From: WHSW01 sp963846565
GTDB taxonomy: Bacteria > Actinomycetota > Thermoleophilia > Solirubrobacterales > 70-9
Length of the DNA stretch: 64,000 bases
Direction: 5' to 3'
Assembly (NCBI GenBank): GCA_963846565.1
Contig: CAWJWL010000005.1
Span: forward strand, 1,178,001-1,242,000
This document shows, in pieces, positions 1 through 7,837 of the stretch. The notes beneath the pieces are model-generated. The model ran no database searches, was not told the origin of the DNA, and saw nothing but the letters and a program-made list of their open reading frames with translations. The position numbers were made by a program, and so were the translations under genes. The first letter of the stretch is position 1, and every line of letters starts with the position of its first letter.

Positions 1-27
1 TCCGCCGGCCACTCGTTCATGGGCTGA
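1..27 (+). CDS. 3' tail of an upstream gene (partial)
   Basis: Reading frame 1 is open from the window edge and ends at a TGA that overlaps the ATG of the next gene (TGATG). Only eight residues (SAGHSFMG) are visible, so no function can be given. The stop/start overlap suggests translational coupling with the MerR-type gene that follows. Confidence 0.3.
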   Translation, partial: SAGHSFMG

Positions 28-767
28 TGGAGACGCGCCCCACAGCTGACCCGGCGGCCCCCGGAGGCGAAGCCGACGGGGCGGGCGGAACGCTGTTGAA
101 GATCTCGGAGCTCGCCGATCGCGCCGACGTGCCGGTCGCGACGGTCCGCCACTACCTGCGCGAGGGGCTCCTGCCGGAGCCTGTCAAGACGTCGCGGAAC
201 ATGGCCTACTACCCGCCCGAGTTCGCCGAGCGCATCCGCCTGATCAAGCAGCTCCAGGAGGAGCGGTTCATGCCGTTGCGGGTGATCCGCGACCTGCTCG
301 ATTCCGCCGGCGGTGACATCGACCGGGTTCGCGAGCTCGCGGACACAGGCGATGCGCTCGTCGCCACCGCCTTTGCTCCGGAGTCGGAGCGCACCGCCGA
401 GGCTGACCTGGTCGAGCGCTTCGGGCTACCCGCTCGCGCGCTCGAGCGGCTCGCCGAGGTCGGCGTCTTGAGCCCGAATGGCGACGGCTACGGCCCGACC
501 GACGTCCGCATCCTCGAGGCGATCGCTCGCTTCCGCGACGCCGGCTGGAACGAGACCACGGGCTTCGGCGCGCGGGACGTCGCTCGCCTGATGGAGGGGC
601 TCGAGCCCGTCATCGCCGATGAGCTCAACCTGCTGGTCGAGCGGTTCTCGGCGCTCGATCCCGGGCGGGCCCGCGAGCTGGTCGAGGGTGGTGCCGCTCC
701 GTTTCCCGCGCTGATCGGCGCCCTGCACGCGAAGCTCCTGCGCGACGCGCTCAAACCGGCGGAGTAG
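27..767 (+). CDS. MerR-family transcriptional regulator with repeat-derived N-terminus
   Basis: 246 aa. A MerR winged-helix DNA-binding domain covers about residues 24-92: the helix-turn-helix lies around KISELADRADVPVATVRHY, followed by the wing and a dimerisation helix. The C-terminal half is a helical region with no recognised effector pocket, so the ligand is unknown. Residues 7-22 (ADPAAPGGEADGAGGT) are encoded by a copy of the 50-bp dispersed repeat; removing them leaves a normal MerR start just before LLKISELA. The frame is open to the window edge, so a start further upstream cannot be excluded, but ATG 27 overlaps the preceding stop codon and is the natural choice. Confidence 0.85.
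   Translation: METRPTADPAAPGGEADGAGGTLLKISELADRADVPVATVRHYLREGLLPEPVKTSRNMAYYPPEFAERIRLIKQLQEERFMPLRVIRDLLDSAGGDIDRVRELADTGDALVATAFAPESERTAEADLVERFGLPARALERLAEVGVLSPNGDGYGPTDVRILEAIARFRDAGWNETTGFGARDVARLMEGLEPVIADELNLLVERFSALDPGRARELVEGGAAPFPALIGALHAKLLRDALKPAE
45..94 (+). repeat. dispersed 50-bp palindromic element, copy 1 (in frame, MerR N-terminus)
   Basis: Matches the family consensus GCTGACCCGG...GGCGAAGCC...GGGCGGAACG with a few substitutions. It is read in the same frame as copies 2, 5 and 7 and gives ADPAAPGGEADGAGGT. Confidence 0.85.
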
Positions 768-1238
768 CTACCGCGGCGTCGGCGCCGACTTCGCCGCGAG
801 CTCGTTCAAGAAGCCGATCAGCTGCTGGACGGAGCCCGGCGCGTCGAGCAGGTTGACGTCGTCGAGCTGGGCGCTCGCGCCGCCCGACGTAACCGTGTAG
901 ATGAAGCAATCGGCGCAGCCGGTCTGCGCGGGCTCGAGCTCGTTGAGCGCGGCCGCCTCGAGCAGCCCCTTGAGCTCTTCGAGCCCGGCCTCGGTGAGCT
1001 CGATCGGCCGATCCCGCGGCTCCGGCTCACCGACGCCGTAGGTGCCGGTCCCGTCCGCCTGGATCTCGAGTCGCTCATCGATCCCGGCGACTCCTCCGGT
1101 GCGCGAGTACTCGACCAGCGCTCCGCCGGTGGTCGTGGTCGGCGTCTCGGGCTCCTCCGAGGAGCCCTCGCCGCAGGCCGCCAGGAGCGTGAGCGCCGTC
1201 AGGGCAAGCGCTGCGAATGTGCGTTGCGGACGCCTCAT
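768..1238 (-). CDS. putative lipoprotein
   Basis: 156 aa secreted lipoprotein. The start ATG at 1238 is chosen because it places a signal peptide (basic MRRPQR, hydrophobic core) directly before the lipobox LLAAC with the acylated Cys at residue 22. After a Thr-rich linker there is a compact domain with a Cys pair in GCADCF and a pattern like small extracellular domains that bind or inhibit proteins (YSRTGGVAGIDERLEI; ELTEAGLEELKGLL). No enzyme motif is seen. Its stop codon abuts the stop of the convergent MerR gene. Function unknown; likely anchored on the outer face of the membrane. Confidence 0.8.
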   Translation of the reverse strand: MRRPQRTFAALALTALTLLAACGEGSSEEPETPTTTTGGALVEYSRTGGVAGIDERLEIQADGTGTYGVGEPEPRDRPIELTEAGLEELKGLLEAAALNELEPAQTGCADCFIYTVTSGGASAQLDDVNLLDAPGSVQQLIGFLNELAAKSAPTPR

Positions 1239-1245
1239 CCCCGCA

Positions 1246-2244
1246 CTACGTTGCGGCGGCACTTTCAGCACGGAGCTCCGCGAGGCCCTCCTCGCGGCCC
1301 TTGACCGGCGCGTATCCGAGTTCGGAGCGAGCCTTCGCGATCTCGATGGTGCACTCCTGCGAGGAAATCCAGAATGCGAATCGCGACAGCGGCGGCTCGC
1401 CCCCGAGCGGCAAGATCCGCCAGATTGCCTCCGAGGTGCCGGCGAGGGGGCCGGCGAACCAGCCCGGGAGCGAGCGGGTCGGCGGCTCGACGCCCTGCGT
1501 TGCCAGCATCGCCTCGACGAACTCGCGGAAGACCACCGGCTCGCCGTCGGTGACGAAGTACGCCTCCCCGGCACGCCCCTTCTCCGCCGCGAGCAGCAGT
1601 CCCTCGACGACGTTGTCGACGTGGGTGATGTCGGTGAGGTGACGACCCCCGCCGACCCAGGCGAACCTCCCGGAGTCGACCATGCCGACGATCCCGGGCA
1701 GCAGGGTCGTGTCGCCCCGGCCCCAGACGAACCGCGGCCGCAGCACGACCGCATCGAAGCCTTCGCCGCTCGCCTCGCTCACGCGTTGCTCGGCCTCGGC
1801 CTTGGTGGCGGAATAGAGCACCGTCGAGTCCGGGCGAAGCGGTGTCTTCTCGTCGACGTGGACGAGCGGCTCGCCGGCCATCAACGCCGCCTCGGTGCCG
1901 CAGTGGACGAAGCGGGAGACGCCGGCCTCGCGGCAGGCGGCGAGGGCGTTCTCGGTTCCGGTGACGTTGTCGCGGACGAAGTCCTCGCGCTTTCCCCAGG
2001 CGCCCAGGTGGGCCGCGAGATGGAACGCCGTCGTACAGCCCTCGGCGCCGGCGGTCATCGCGGCGGGGTCGGAGAGGTCCCCGGCAACCGGCTCGGCGCC
2101 GAGCGCGGAGACGGTGGCGGCCGAACGCTCGGAGCGGGCGAGCGCGCGGACGCGGCTGCCACCCGCGACGAGGCGCTCGATCAGGCGGCGGCCGATGAAG
2201 CCGGAGCCGCCGGTGACGAAGGCGCTGTCGGGGACGACGCTCAC
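1246..2244 (-). CDS. NAD-dependent epimerase/dehydratase (extended SDR)
   Basis: About 332 aa from GTG 2244. An N-terminal Rossmann fold carries the dinucleotide motif TGGSGFIG (near residue 12) and the catalytic Tyr-x-x-x-Lys is in YSATK. This layout is typical of 3-beta-hydroxysteroid dehydrogenase/dihydroflavonol reductase-like SDRs, which oxidise or reduce a hydroxyl/keto group with NAD(P); the substrate cannot be told. An in-frame GTG exists at 2262, but a TAGGCT -10 box at 2252-2257 sits 7 nt before GTG 2244, so the transcript is probably leaderless and starts there. It lies 7 nt from the lipoprotein gene on the same strand, likely cotranscribed. Confidence 0.85.
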   Translation of the reverse strand: MSVVPDSAFVTGGSGFIGRRLIERLVAGGSRVRALARSERSAATVSALGAEPVAGDLSDPAAMTAGAEGCTTAFHLAAHLGAWGKREDFVRDNVTGTENALAACREAGVSRFVHCGTEAALMAGEPLVHVDEKTPLRPDSTVLYSATKAEAEQRVSEASGEGFDAVVLRPRFVWGRGDTTLLPGIVGMVDSGRFAWVGGGRHLTDITHVDNVVEGLLLAAEKGRAGEAYFVTDGEPVVFREFVEAMLATQGVEPPTRSLPGWFAGPLAGTSEAIWRILPLGGEPPLSRFAFWISSQECTIEIAKARSELGYAPVKGREEGLAELRAESAAAT

Positions 2245-2276
2245 GCGGTCCAGCCTAACCACGGACGGGGAAAGCA

Positions 2277-2381
2277 GACGGGCCCCGAGTAAATCGGGGC
2301 CCGTCGCACCACTCAGAGAGGGACAAGGCGTGGTTACCGTCCAACCTCAACCACACGGCCCGGAAAGGGGGGAGTTCCCGG
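2277..2381 (-). ncRNA. candidate structured RNA: three tandem hairpins
   Basis: The ~300-bp gap between the SDR and the sigma gene holds three consecutive hairpins. A 12-bp perfect stem GACGGGCCCCGA/TCGGGGCCCGTC with a 5-nt loop is at 2277-2305, an 8-bp stem (GCGTGGTT/AACCACAC) at 2328-2356, and a 7-bp stem (CCGGAAA/TTCCCGG) at 2360-2381. Read on the minus strand, the last has a loop with six consecutive C, and the 12-bp stem is followed by TGCTTTCC, so it could be a terminator closing a small minus-strand RNA. The C-rich loop recalls actinobacterial 6C RNA, but the expected second C-rich hairpin is missing. It could instead be a leader on either strand. Confidence 0.35.
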
Positions 2382-2464
2382 AACGCCCTGGTCCCGCTGG
2401 GCGAGTTACCCCACGCGCTGAAATCCCAAACATCCTGCAACCGGGTTCGCAAAAGCGAAAGAAC

Positions 2465-2477
2465 TCGCAATTTGCGA
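2465..2477. promoter_or_regulatory. small palindrome upstream of the sigma gene
   Basis: TCGCAA-T-TTGCGA is a perfect palindrome in an unusually AT-rich patch about 80-95 nt before the sigma-factor start. A related hairpin TTCGC-AAAA-GCGAA precedes it at 2446-2459. These could be a regulator site or part of the sigma promoter. No motif I can name. Confidence 0.3.
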
Positions 2478-2558
2478 CCTACTTTCCATCCCTGACGTTC
2501 GTCCACCCGCGTTTAGCGCCGCCGTGAACGGAGACCGGGTTGTCTGGAGGTGGTTCCA

Positions 2559-3389
2559 ATGGAAGCGACGGCGACCCTGTCGAAGCTGGACGGATCCCGC
2601 AACCGCACGCGCACCCGCACCCCGGTAACCGAGGTCGAGCGGCGGAACGAATCGGACCTCTTGCGCCGCTATGCCACGACCCGATCGCCCGCCGATCGCG
2701 AGGCGATCGTCGAGCGTTTCATGGGCCTGGCGCGTTCGCTGGCGACCCGCTACGCAGGCCGAGGCGAGCCGTTCGAAGACCTGGTGCAGGTCGCGAACCT
2801 GGCGCTGGTGAAGGCGGTCGACGGCTTCGACCCCGAGCGCGGACGCCCGTTCACCGCGTACGCGGTGCCCACGATCGTCGGCGAGCTGCGCCGGCACTTC
2901 CGCGACCGTGTGCCGCGGATCCACATGCCACGCAGCCTGCAGGAGTCGATTCTCTCGGTCGACCGGACGGTCGCGAAGCTCACTGCCCTGCGTGGGCGCT
3001 CACCGACGGTGAAGGAGGTCGCGGCCGAGCTCGGACTCGAGGACGACGAGGTGCTCGAGGCGCTCGAGGCATCGAACGCGCGCCGCCTCGGCTCGCTCGA
3101 CGCGCCGGTCGCCCGTGCCGACGAGGAGTCGCTGCCGACGATCGAGACCGTCGGCGAGCGGGATGCCGGCTATGACCGGGTCGACGCGAACATCTCCGCC
3201 GGGGACGCGGACCTGGACGAGCGCGAGGAGCTGGTGCTCCGGCTGCGCTTCGGCGCTCAGATGACGCAGACGGAAATCGGCGAGCGGCTCGGCGTCTCGC
3301 AGATGCAGATCTCGCGTATCTCGCGCAAGGCGCTGCACAAGTTGCTGACCGCTGTCGAGGACGACGAGGCCGGGACCAGCGCCGCCTAG
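2559..3389 (+). CDS. SigB/SigF-type general stress sigma factor
   Basis: 276 aa alternative sigma-70 factor (group 3). Region 2 spans about residues 45-118, with the core-binding and -10-binding segment FEDLVQVANLALVKAVDGFD. Region 3 covers about 125-195, with the SPTVKEVAAELG helix-turn-helix. Region 4 covers about 218-265 and has the -35-binding helix-turn-helix QTEIGERLGVSQMQISRI. ATG 2559 is chosen because GGAGG at 2546-2550 lies 8 nt upstream; an in-frame GTG at 2550 overlaps that site. The gene is followed convergently by a STAS anti-anti-sigma gene and then an RsbU-like phosphatase, so it is presumably controlled by partner switching. No anti-sigma kinase is encoded in the window. Confidence 0.92.
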   Translation: MEATATLSKLDGSRNRTRTRTPVTEVERRNESDLLRRYATTRSPADREAIVERFMGLARSLATRYAGRGEPFEDLVQVANLALVKAVDGFDPERGRPFTAYAVPTIVGELRRHFRDRVPRIHMPRSLQESILSVDRTVAKLTALRGRSPTVKEVAAELGLEDDEVLEALEASNARRLGSLDAPVARADEESLPTIETVGERDAGYDRVDANISAGDADLDEREELVLRLRFGAQMTQTEIGERLGVSQMQISRISRKALHKLLTAVEDDEAGTSAA

Positions 3390-3733
3390 ACGAGCGCTGC
3401 GATGGCCTCGTCCGGGCTGTAGAAGAGGCCGATGGCCCGATCGACCCCGGTCAGCTCGAGCAGCCTGCGAACGTCCGCGTCCGGGCAGCAGACGGCGAAG
3501 CCGCGCTCGGCGTCGGTGAGCTGGCGCTTGGCCTCGACCAGGAGGCTGAGTCCGGTGGAGTCGATGAAGTTGCAGTCGGAGAGGTCGACCAGAACCGGCA
3601 GCCCGGCTCCGTTGACCGCATTGCCGAGCACCTCACGGAGCTCCGGCGCGGTTCCCTGATCGAGCTCGCCGGCGACGCGGACGGTGTGCAGCGTCGGTGC
3701 CGAGACCGCCTCGACCTGGAAGGGAACGTTCAT
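3386..3733 (-). CDS. STAS-domain anti-sigma factor antagonist
   Basis: 115 aa, a single STAS domain of the SpoIIAA/RsbV type. In this family the dephosphorylated form binds the anti-sigma kinase and releases the sigma factor. The phospho-acceptor motif FIDSTG is present with Ser59 as the expected site. Start ATG 3733 is preceded by AGGA at a good distance. The 3' end overlaps the sigma gene by the four bases CTAG, giving a TAG stop on each strand. The RsbU-like phosphatase next door is the likely activator. Confidence 0.92.
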   Translation of the reverse strand: MNVPFQVEAVSAPTLHTVRVAGELDQGTAPELREVLGNAVNGAGLPVLVDLSDCNFIDSTGLSLLVEAKRQLTDAERGFAVCCPDADVRRLLELTGVDRAIGLFYSPDEAIAALV

Positions 3734-3850
3734 TTCTGATCCTGGAGGAGCGGCGCCATCAGTGCAAGCGGGAGCATAGCGGCGCTTCGCGGTAGATTGG
3801 ATCGGCCACGGACGACCCCCGGGGGGGCGGAAAGGCAGCCTCGAGAGGAG

Positions 3851-6436
3851 ATGACTGCAGCGAGCGCAAGAGGTTCGGCGACGACCTCTAGGCTCGGCTC
3901 TGGCCTGCTCGGACTCGCCGCCAGCGCCGGCACGCTTGGGGTTCTCGTCCTCATCGACGCCGCGCTCGGGGAGGAGTCCGCGGCGATCGTCGGCAGCTAC
4001 GTGATCACGCCGTTCATCGCCGCCTTCATCGCCGGTCCGTGGGTGGCGGCCCTCGCCGGACTGCTCGCGGTCTGTGCGGCGGCGCTCAGTCCGGTTTGGA
4101 ACATGAACGCACCCGAGGACGCGGACTATGTGGCCCGGCTCGTGGTCATCATCATCGGCTCGGGCTTTGCCGTGGCGAGCGCGTGGATCCGCGAACGCGG
4201 TCGGAGCCGCTCGGACCGGCTCGGGCTTTTGAACGAGGTCGGCAGCGTCGCCGACGGCTCGCTTCCGCTGGGCGAGACCCTCGACCGGGTGGTGGGCGTC
4301 GTCGTCCCAGCCGTGGGCGACCTCTGCATGATCGACGCGGTCAACGACGGGCGGGTGACCCGCCTCGCGGTTCGTGCGCGCGGGCGGGAGGACGCGCTGG
4401 CGGTCGAAGAACGGATCCGGTCGCGCTCCCCGAGCCTTCCGGCGTGGATCGTGCGCGGCGATCGGCCCTGGCGGCAGATCCCGCGCTGGATGCCCAGGAT
4501 GAACAACGAGGACCTGCGGCGGATGGCGCACTCGCCCGAGGACCTGGAGTTCCTGCGCTCGCTCGACATCAGCTCGACGATCACCGTGCCGGTGATGGCC
4601 CGCGACCGCAACCTCGGCGCCCTGACGTTGGTGGCCGCCTGGTCGGGACGCCGATACGACGCGGACGACCTCCGCTTCGCCCGCATCCTCGCCAGCCGCG
4701 TCGGCCTCGCGCTCGACAACGCGGGCCTCTTCTCCGACCTCGAGAGCGTCGAGCGCCGGATGGACTCGGTGATGTCGATTCTCGATGAGGCGGTCGTGAT
4801 CCACGGAACCGACGGCGAGCTCGTCTTCGCCAACCCGGCGGCCGCTCGGACTCTCGGGTTCGAGACCTCCGAGCAGGCGGTTTCGACTCCGACCGACCAG
4901 ATCGGGGCCCGCTACTCGGTCCGAGACGAAAGCGGCCGGGAGCTCGGAGCGGAGGCGCTCTCCGGCCGGCAGGCGCACGAAGGCGGCATGACGAGCCCGC
5001 GGACGCTGCGGGTCGTCGACCGGGATACCGGCCGCGAGCGCTGGACGCGGACGAAGTCGCGGGCGATCGAAGGCGCGCATGGAGAGGTCCTCTACTCGGT
5101 CACCGCGATCGAGGACGTCACCGACGTGAAGCGGGCGGAGTTCGCACAACGGCTGCTCGCGCGCGCCGGCGAGCTGACGGCCCATGCCGACGACCTCGGG
5201 CGCATGCTCCAGGAGGTCCCCCAGATGCTGGCCCCCGAGTTCGCGGACTGGTGCGCGGTCAGCATGCCTCGCGACGACGGGACGATCGAAGTCGTATCGC
5301 TCGCCCACCAGGATGCCGAGCGCACGGAGGAGGGCAGGCGGCTGACACGGCGATATCCCTCGCGCGTGGGCGACGGGAGCCCGTCGGCCGAGGTGCTCGA
5401 GACCGGGCGCGGGCGCCTTGTCGACCCCCGCGAGATCGACGCGATGCGCGCGGGTTCCGGGGGGGAAGCCCGAGCGCGCATGCTCGAGGACTTCGGCATC
5501 GGCTCCGCGATCATCGTCCCGATGAGCGCCGGCGCGCGCGTCGTCGGCTTGCTCGCCTTCGTCAACGAGGCGGACTCGCGCGCGTTCGCTTCCGAGGAGC
5601 TGGAGCTCGCGGAGGAGATCGGGCGCCGCTGCGGAGTCGCGATCGAGGGTGCGCGGATTGCGGACGAACGCGCCCGGATCGCCGAGGCGCTTCAGCGTGA
5701 GCTGCTGCCGCCGAGCCTCCCGGTGATGCCGGGCTGGGAGATGGCGACTATGTACGAGCCCGCCGGCGAGCTCAACGACGTCGGCGGGGACTTCTACGAG
5801 GTCTTCCGGGTCGACGGCGGTTGGGCGGTCGTGCTGGGCGACGTTTCCGGGCGTGGGGCCGCGGCGGCATCGTTGACCGCCGAGGCGCGGCACACGATTC
5901 GTGCCGCGGGCGCACTCTCCGCCGATCCGCGGGCCGGGCTTCGCATCCTCGATCAGAACCTCCGCGAGCGCGACGACGCGGCGCTCTGCTCGGTCGCGAT
6001 CCTCGTCCTCCCCGACGATCCGGACCGCGAGGACCTCGTCGTCTATCTCGCCGGCCACCCCCAGCCGCTGGTGATTCGCGAGGACGGCGTCGAGGGCGTC
6101 GGCTCGCACGGCCCGATGCTCGGCATCGTCCCCGACGCGCACTGGGACGCCGAGCGGGTCCGGATCGAACGCGGCGAGCAGATCGTCCTCTACACCGACG
6201 GGGTGATCGAGGCCCGGGGCCAGAGCGGCGAGCGGTTCGGCACCGATCGCCTTCAGCGCCGGCTCAACGGGTGCCGTACCACCGAGGCGACCGTGGAGCG
6301 GGTGCGCGGAGCACTCGCGGCCTTCGGCGCCGACGCCCGGCAGGACGACGCCGCCGTGGTCGCGATCCGCTACGCAGGTCTGCCCGCATCGCTGCCGCCG
6401 GCCGCGGATGGCTCACGGACGAGCGTCACGCGCTGA
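3851..6436 (+). CDS. membrane-bound RsbU-like PP2C phosphatase with GAF and PAS sensors
   Basis: About 861 aa from ATG 3851; a TTG at 3797 is in frame but lies inside the apparent -10 box TAGATT (3793-3798). Order of parts: four transmembrane segments in the first ~110 residues, a GAF-like domain (~130-310), a PAS domain (~315-440, VVIHGTDGELVFANPAA), a second GAF (~450-610), and a C-terminal SpoIIE/RsbU PP2C domain. The phosphatase metal motifs are intact: GGDFYEVF, LGDVSGRG, YTDGVIEAR and RQDDAAVV. It probably dephosphorylates the neighbouring STAS protein in response to a membrane or cytosolic signal, switching on the sigma factor. The SD is poor (GAGGAG touching the ATG), so the exact start is uncertain. 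Confidence 0.9.
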   Translation: MTAASARGSATTSRLGSGLLGLAASAGTLGVLVLIDAALGEESAAIVGSYVITPFIAAFIAGPWVAALAGLLAVCAAALSPVWNMNAPEDADYVARLVVIIIGSGFAVASAWIRERGRSRSDRLGLLNEVGSVADGSLPLGETLDRVVGVVVPAVGDLCMIDAVNDGRVTRLAVRARGREDALAVEERIRSRSPSLPAWIVRGDRPWRQIPRWMPRMNNEDLRRMAHSPEDLEFLRSLDISSTITVPVMARDRNLGALTLVAAWSGRRYDADDLRFARILASRVGLALDNAGLFSDLESVERRMDSVMSILDEAVVIHGTDGELVFANPAAARTLGFETSEQAVSTPTDQIGARYSVRDESGRELGAEALSGRQAHEGGMTSPRTLRVVDRDTGRERWTRTKSRAIEGAHGEVLYSVTAIEDVTDVKRAEFAQRLLARAGELTAHADDLGRMLQEVPQMLAPEFADWCAVSMPRDDGTIEVVSLAHQDAERTEEGRRLTRRYPSRVGDGSPSAEVLETGRGRLVDPREIDAMRAGSGGEARARMLEDFGIGSAIIVPMSAGARVVGLLAFVNEADSRAFASEELELAEEIGRRCGVAIEGARIADERARIAEALQRELLPPSLPVMPGWEMATMYEPAGELNDVGGDFYEVFRVDGGWAVVLGDVSGRGAAAASLTAEARHTIRAAGALSADPRAGLRILDQNLRERDDAALCSVAILVLPDDPDREDLVVYLAGHPQPLVIREDGVEGVGSHGPMLGIVPDAHWDAERVRIERGEQIVLYTDGVIEARGQSGERFGTDRLQRRLNGCRTTEATVERVRGALAAFGADARQDDAAVVAIRYAGLPASLPPAADGSRTSVTR

Positions 6437-6443
6437 TCGAATC

Positions 6444-6854
6444 GTGGACGCGAGCGGCTACACGGACCGGCGCCCGGTCACCTTCATCGTCCTCGGCGCC
6501 GCGATCGCGTGCATCTCGATCCCGCTCGCCGCCGCGGCGGGTGGTCCCTATCTCTCGCTTTCCGAGCTCAGCCCCTGGATCGTCACGTTCGCAGTCGGCC
6601 TCTTCATCGCCCTGTTCGCGACCCCGTTCGCCATTCACGGAGCGCTCGGCGACCTGCTCGAGGCCGACGCTCGCTGGGAGCGCGCGCTGCTGTTGTGGGG
6701 GGCGGTGAGCCTCGGGGTCCTCGGCCTCGGTCTGCTTCTCGGGCTCCCGGGCGGCTTCGGCGCCGACTCGCTTCTCGGCTCGCTCGGCCTCGTCTGCGTG
6801 GTCGAGGCAGTACTCGTGCTGATCACGCTCGTTCTCTGGCTCCTGTCGAACTAA
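6444..6854 (+). CDS. four-TM membrane protein, unknown function
   Basis: 136 aa from GTG 6444, 7 nt after the phosphatase stop, so probably in the same transcript. It has four hydrophobic segments (FIVLGAAIACISIPLAA; WIVTFAVGLFIALFATPF; LLLWGAVSLGVLGLGLLL; VCVVEAVLVLITLVLWLL) and no catalytic motif. It may be an accessory membrane partner of the stress phosphatase, but only the position supports this. An in-frame ATG at 6408 would overlap the phosphatase gene and add a non-hydrophobic lead. Confidence 0.7.
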   Translation: MDASGYTDRRPVTFIVLGAAIACISIPLAAAAGGPYLSLSELSPWIVTFAVGLFIALFATPFAIHGALGDLLEADARWERALLLWGAVSLGVLGLGLLLGLPGGFGADSLLGSLGLVCVVEAVLVLITLVLWLLSN

Positions 6855-6905
6855 AGCGTTGCGTCTGCCTCCTCGACTTCGCCTCCGGGGCGGCCGGGTC
6901 AGCCG
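6855..6905 (-). repeat. dispersed palindromic element, copy 4 (intergenic, decayed)
   Basis: In reverse orientation, with one base missing from the C5 run and several substitutions, yet the core GGAGGCGAAG and the GGCTGACCCGGCCG end remain. It begins at the last base pairs of the preceding gene and ends about 25 bp before the nitrilase promoter. Confidence 0.75.
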
Positions 6906-6930
6906 TTGCACGAGCACGGCGGCGGGACTG

Positions 6931-6950
6931 TAGATTGACTGGTCAGTCAA
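6931..6950 (+). promoter_or_regulatory. nitrilase promoter overlapped by a TetR-type operator
   Basis: The -10 hexamer TAGATT (6931-6936) runs into a perfect inverted repeat TTGACTG-GT-CAGTCAA (6935-6950). The arm length and dyad are typical of TetR-family operators. The TetR gene lies directly downstream of the nitrilase, so autoregulation of the nit-tetR pair is likely. A 7+7 bp perfect dyad is seen; its use by this TetR is inferred. Confidence 0.65.
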
Positions 6951-6961
6951 CCTCGAAAGTC

Positions 6962-7837
6962 ATGCGCGCTGCAGCCATCCAGCTCAACTCGACCAGCGAC
7001 TTCGACCGCAACCTGGCGGCCGCGGACCGGCTCGTCCGCGAGGCCGCCGCCGCCGGTGCCGGGTTCGTCGCGCTGCCGGAGAAGTGGAGTGTCCTCGGTG
7101 ACTCCGAGAACCTCCGCGCCGGCGCCCAGGCGCTTGACGGACCGGCGATCGAGGCGGCCCGAGGCTGGGCACGGGAGCTCGGCGTCCATGTGCTCGCGGG
7201 CAGCATCGCGGAGCAGGTCGATGATCAGGAACGGCTTTCGAACACCTCGGTCCTGGTTGCGGCCGGCGGGGAGATCGCCGGCGTCTACCGCAAGATCCAC
7301 ATGTTCGACGTCGAGGTCGGCGGGGTCCGCTACCACGAGTCGGAGAATGAGCTGGCAGGGGACGAGATCGCAGTCGCCTCCGTCGGCGAGCTCGAGGTGG
7401 GCCTCAGCGTCTGCTACGACCTCCGCTTCCCCGAGCTCTACCGGATCCTCGCGGTACGGGGGGCGCGCATGCTCACCGTCCCGTCGGCGTTCACCGCCAC
7501 GACAGGACGCGATCACTGGGAGGTGCTGCTGCGCGCGCGTGCGATCGAGAACCAAGCGTTCGTCATCGCCCCGAACCAGGTCGGTGAAGCGCCGCCGAAC
7601 TACGACTCGTGGGGCCATTCGATGATCGTCGACCCCTGGGGCCGCGTCGTCGCCGAGGCGCCCGACGGGGAGGGCTTCGTCGTTGCCGACCTCGACTTCA
7701 CGGAGCAGGAGCGGATCCGCGAATCGCTCCCCTCGCTCGCCAACCGCCAGCCCCATGCCTACGTCTGGCCTTCGGCTGACCCGGCCGCCCCCGGAGGCGA
7801 AGCCGAGGAGGCGGGCGGAACGTTGGTGATGTCGTGA
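6962..7837 (+). CDS. carbon-nitrogen hydrolase (nitrilase superfamily, Nit1/Nit2-like amidase)
   Basis: 291 aa from ATG 6962. The catalytic triad of the nitrilase superfamily is intact: Glu40 (ALPEKW), Lys111 (YRKIHMF) and Cys151 (VCYDLRFPE). The spacing and the RDHWEVLLRARAIENQ segment fit the branch that hydrolyses omega-amides or deaminated glutathione. The last 20 residues (ADPAAPGGEAEEAGGT plus LVMS) come from repeat copy 2 and are foreign to the family. The stop overlaps the ATG of tetR (TGATG). Expression is likely repressed through the dyad at 6935-6950. Substrate not determinable; cytosolic. Confidence 0.9.
   Translation: MRAAAIQLNSTSDFDRNLAAADRLVREAAAAGAGFVALPEKWSVLGDSENLRAGAQALDGPAIEAARGWARELGVHVLAGSIAEQVDDQERLSNTSVLVAAGGEIAGVYRKIHMFDVEVGGVRYHESENELAGDEIAVASVGELEVGLSVCYDLRFPELYRILAVRGARMLTVPSAFTATTGRDHWEVLLRARAIENQAFVIAPNQVGEAPPNYDSWGHSMIVDPWGRVVAEAPDGEGFVVADLDFTEQERIRESLPSLANRQPHAYVWPSADPAAPGGEAEEAGGTLVMS
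7774..7824 (+). repeat. dispersed palindromic element, copy 2 (in frame, nitrilase C-terminus)
   Basis: Identical to copy 3 over about 50 bp and therefore taken as consensus: GGCTGACCCGG, then CCGCCC...GGCGAAGCC...GGGCGG, ending GGAACGTT. Inner GGC-GAA-GCC and outer CCGCCC/GGGCGG can pair. It encodes the nitrilase tail and ends 12 bp before the tetR ATG. Confidence 0.9.

Noticed and set aside
2360..2381. Firm call of 6C RNA
   Set aside because: Only one C6-loop hairpin is visible; the family has two.
2255..2506. 83-aa minus-strand frame in the SDR/sigma gap
   Set aside because: Runs through three strong hairpins, has no SD, and shows no protein-like pattern.
3734..6142. Very long open frame on the minus strand opposite the PP2C phosphatase, continuous with the STAS gene
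   Set aside because: GC-rich codon bias leaves the antisense frame open; its peptide is His/Arg/Asp-rich without domains, and STAS has its own ATG 3733 with an SD.
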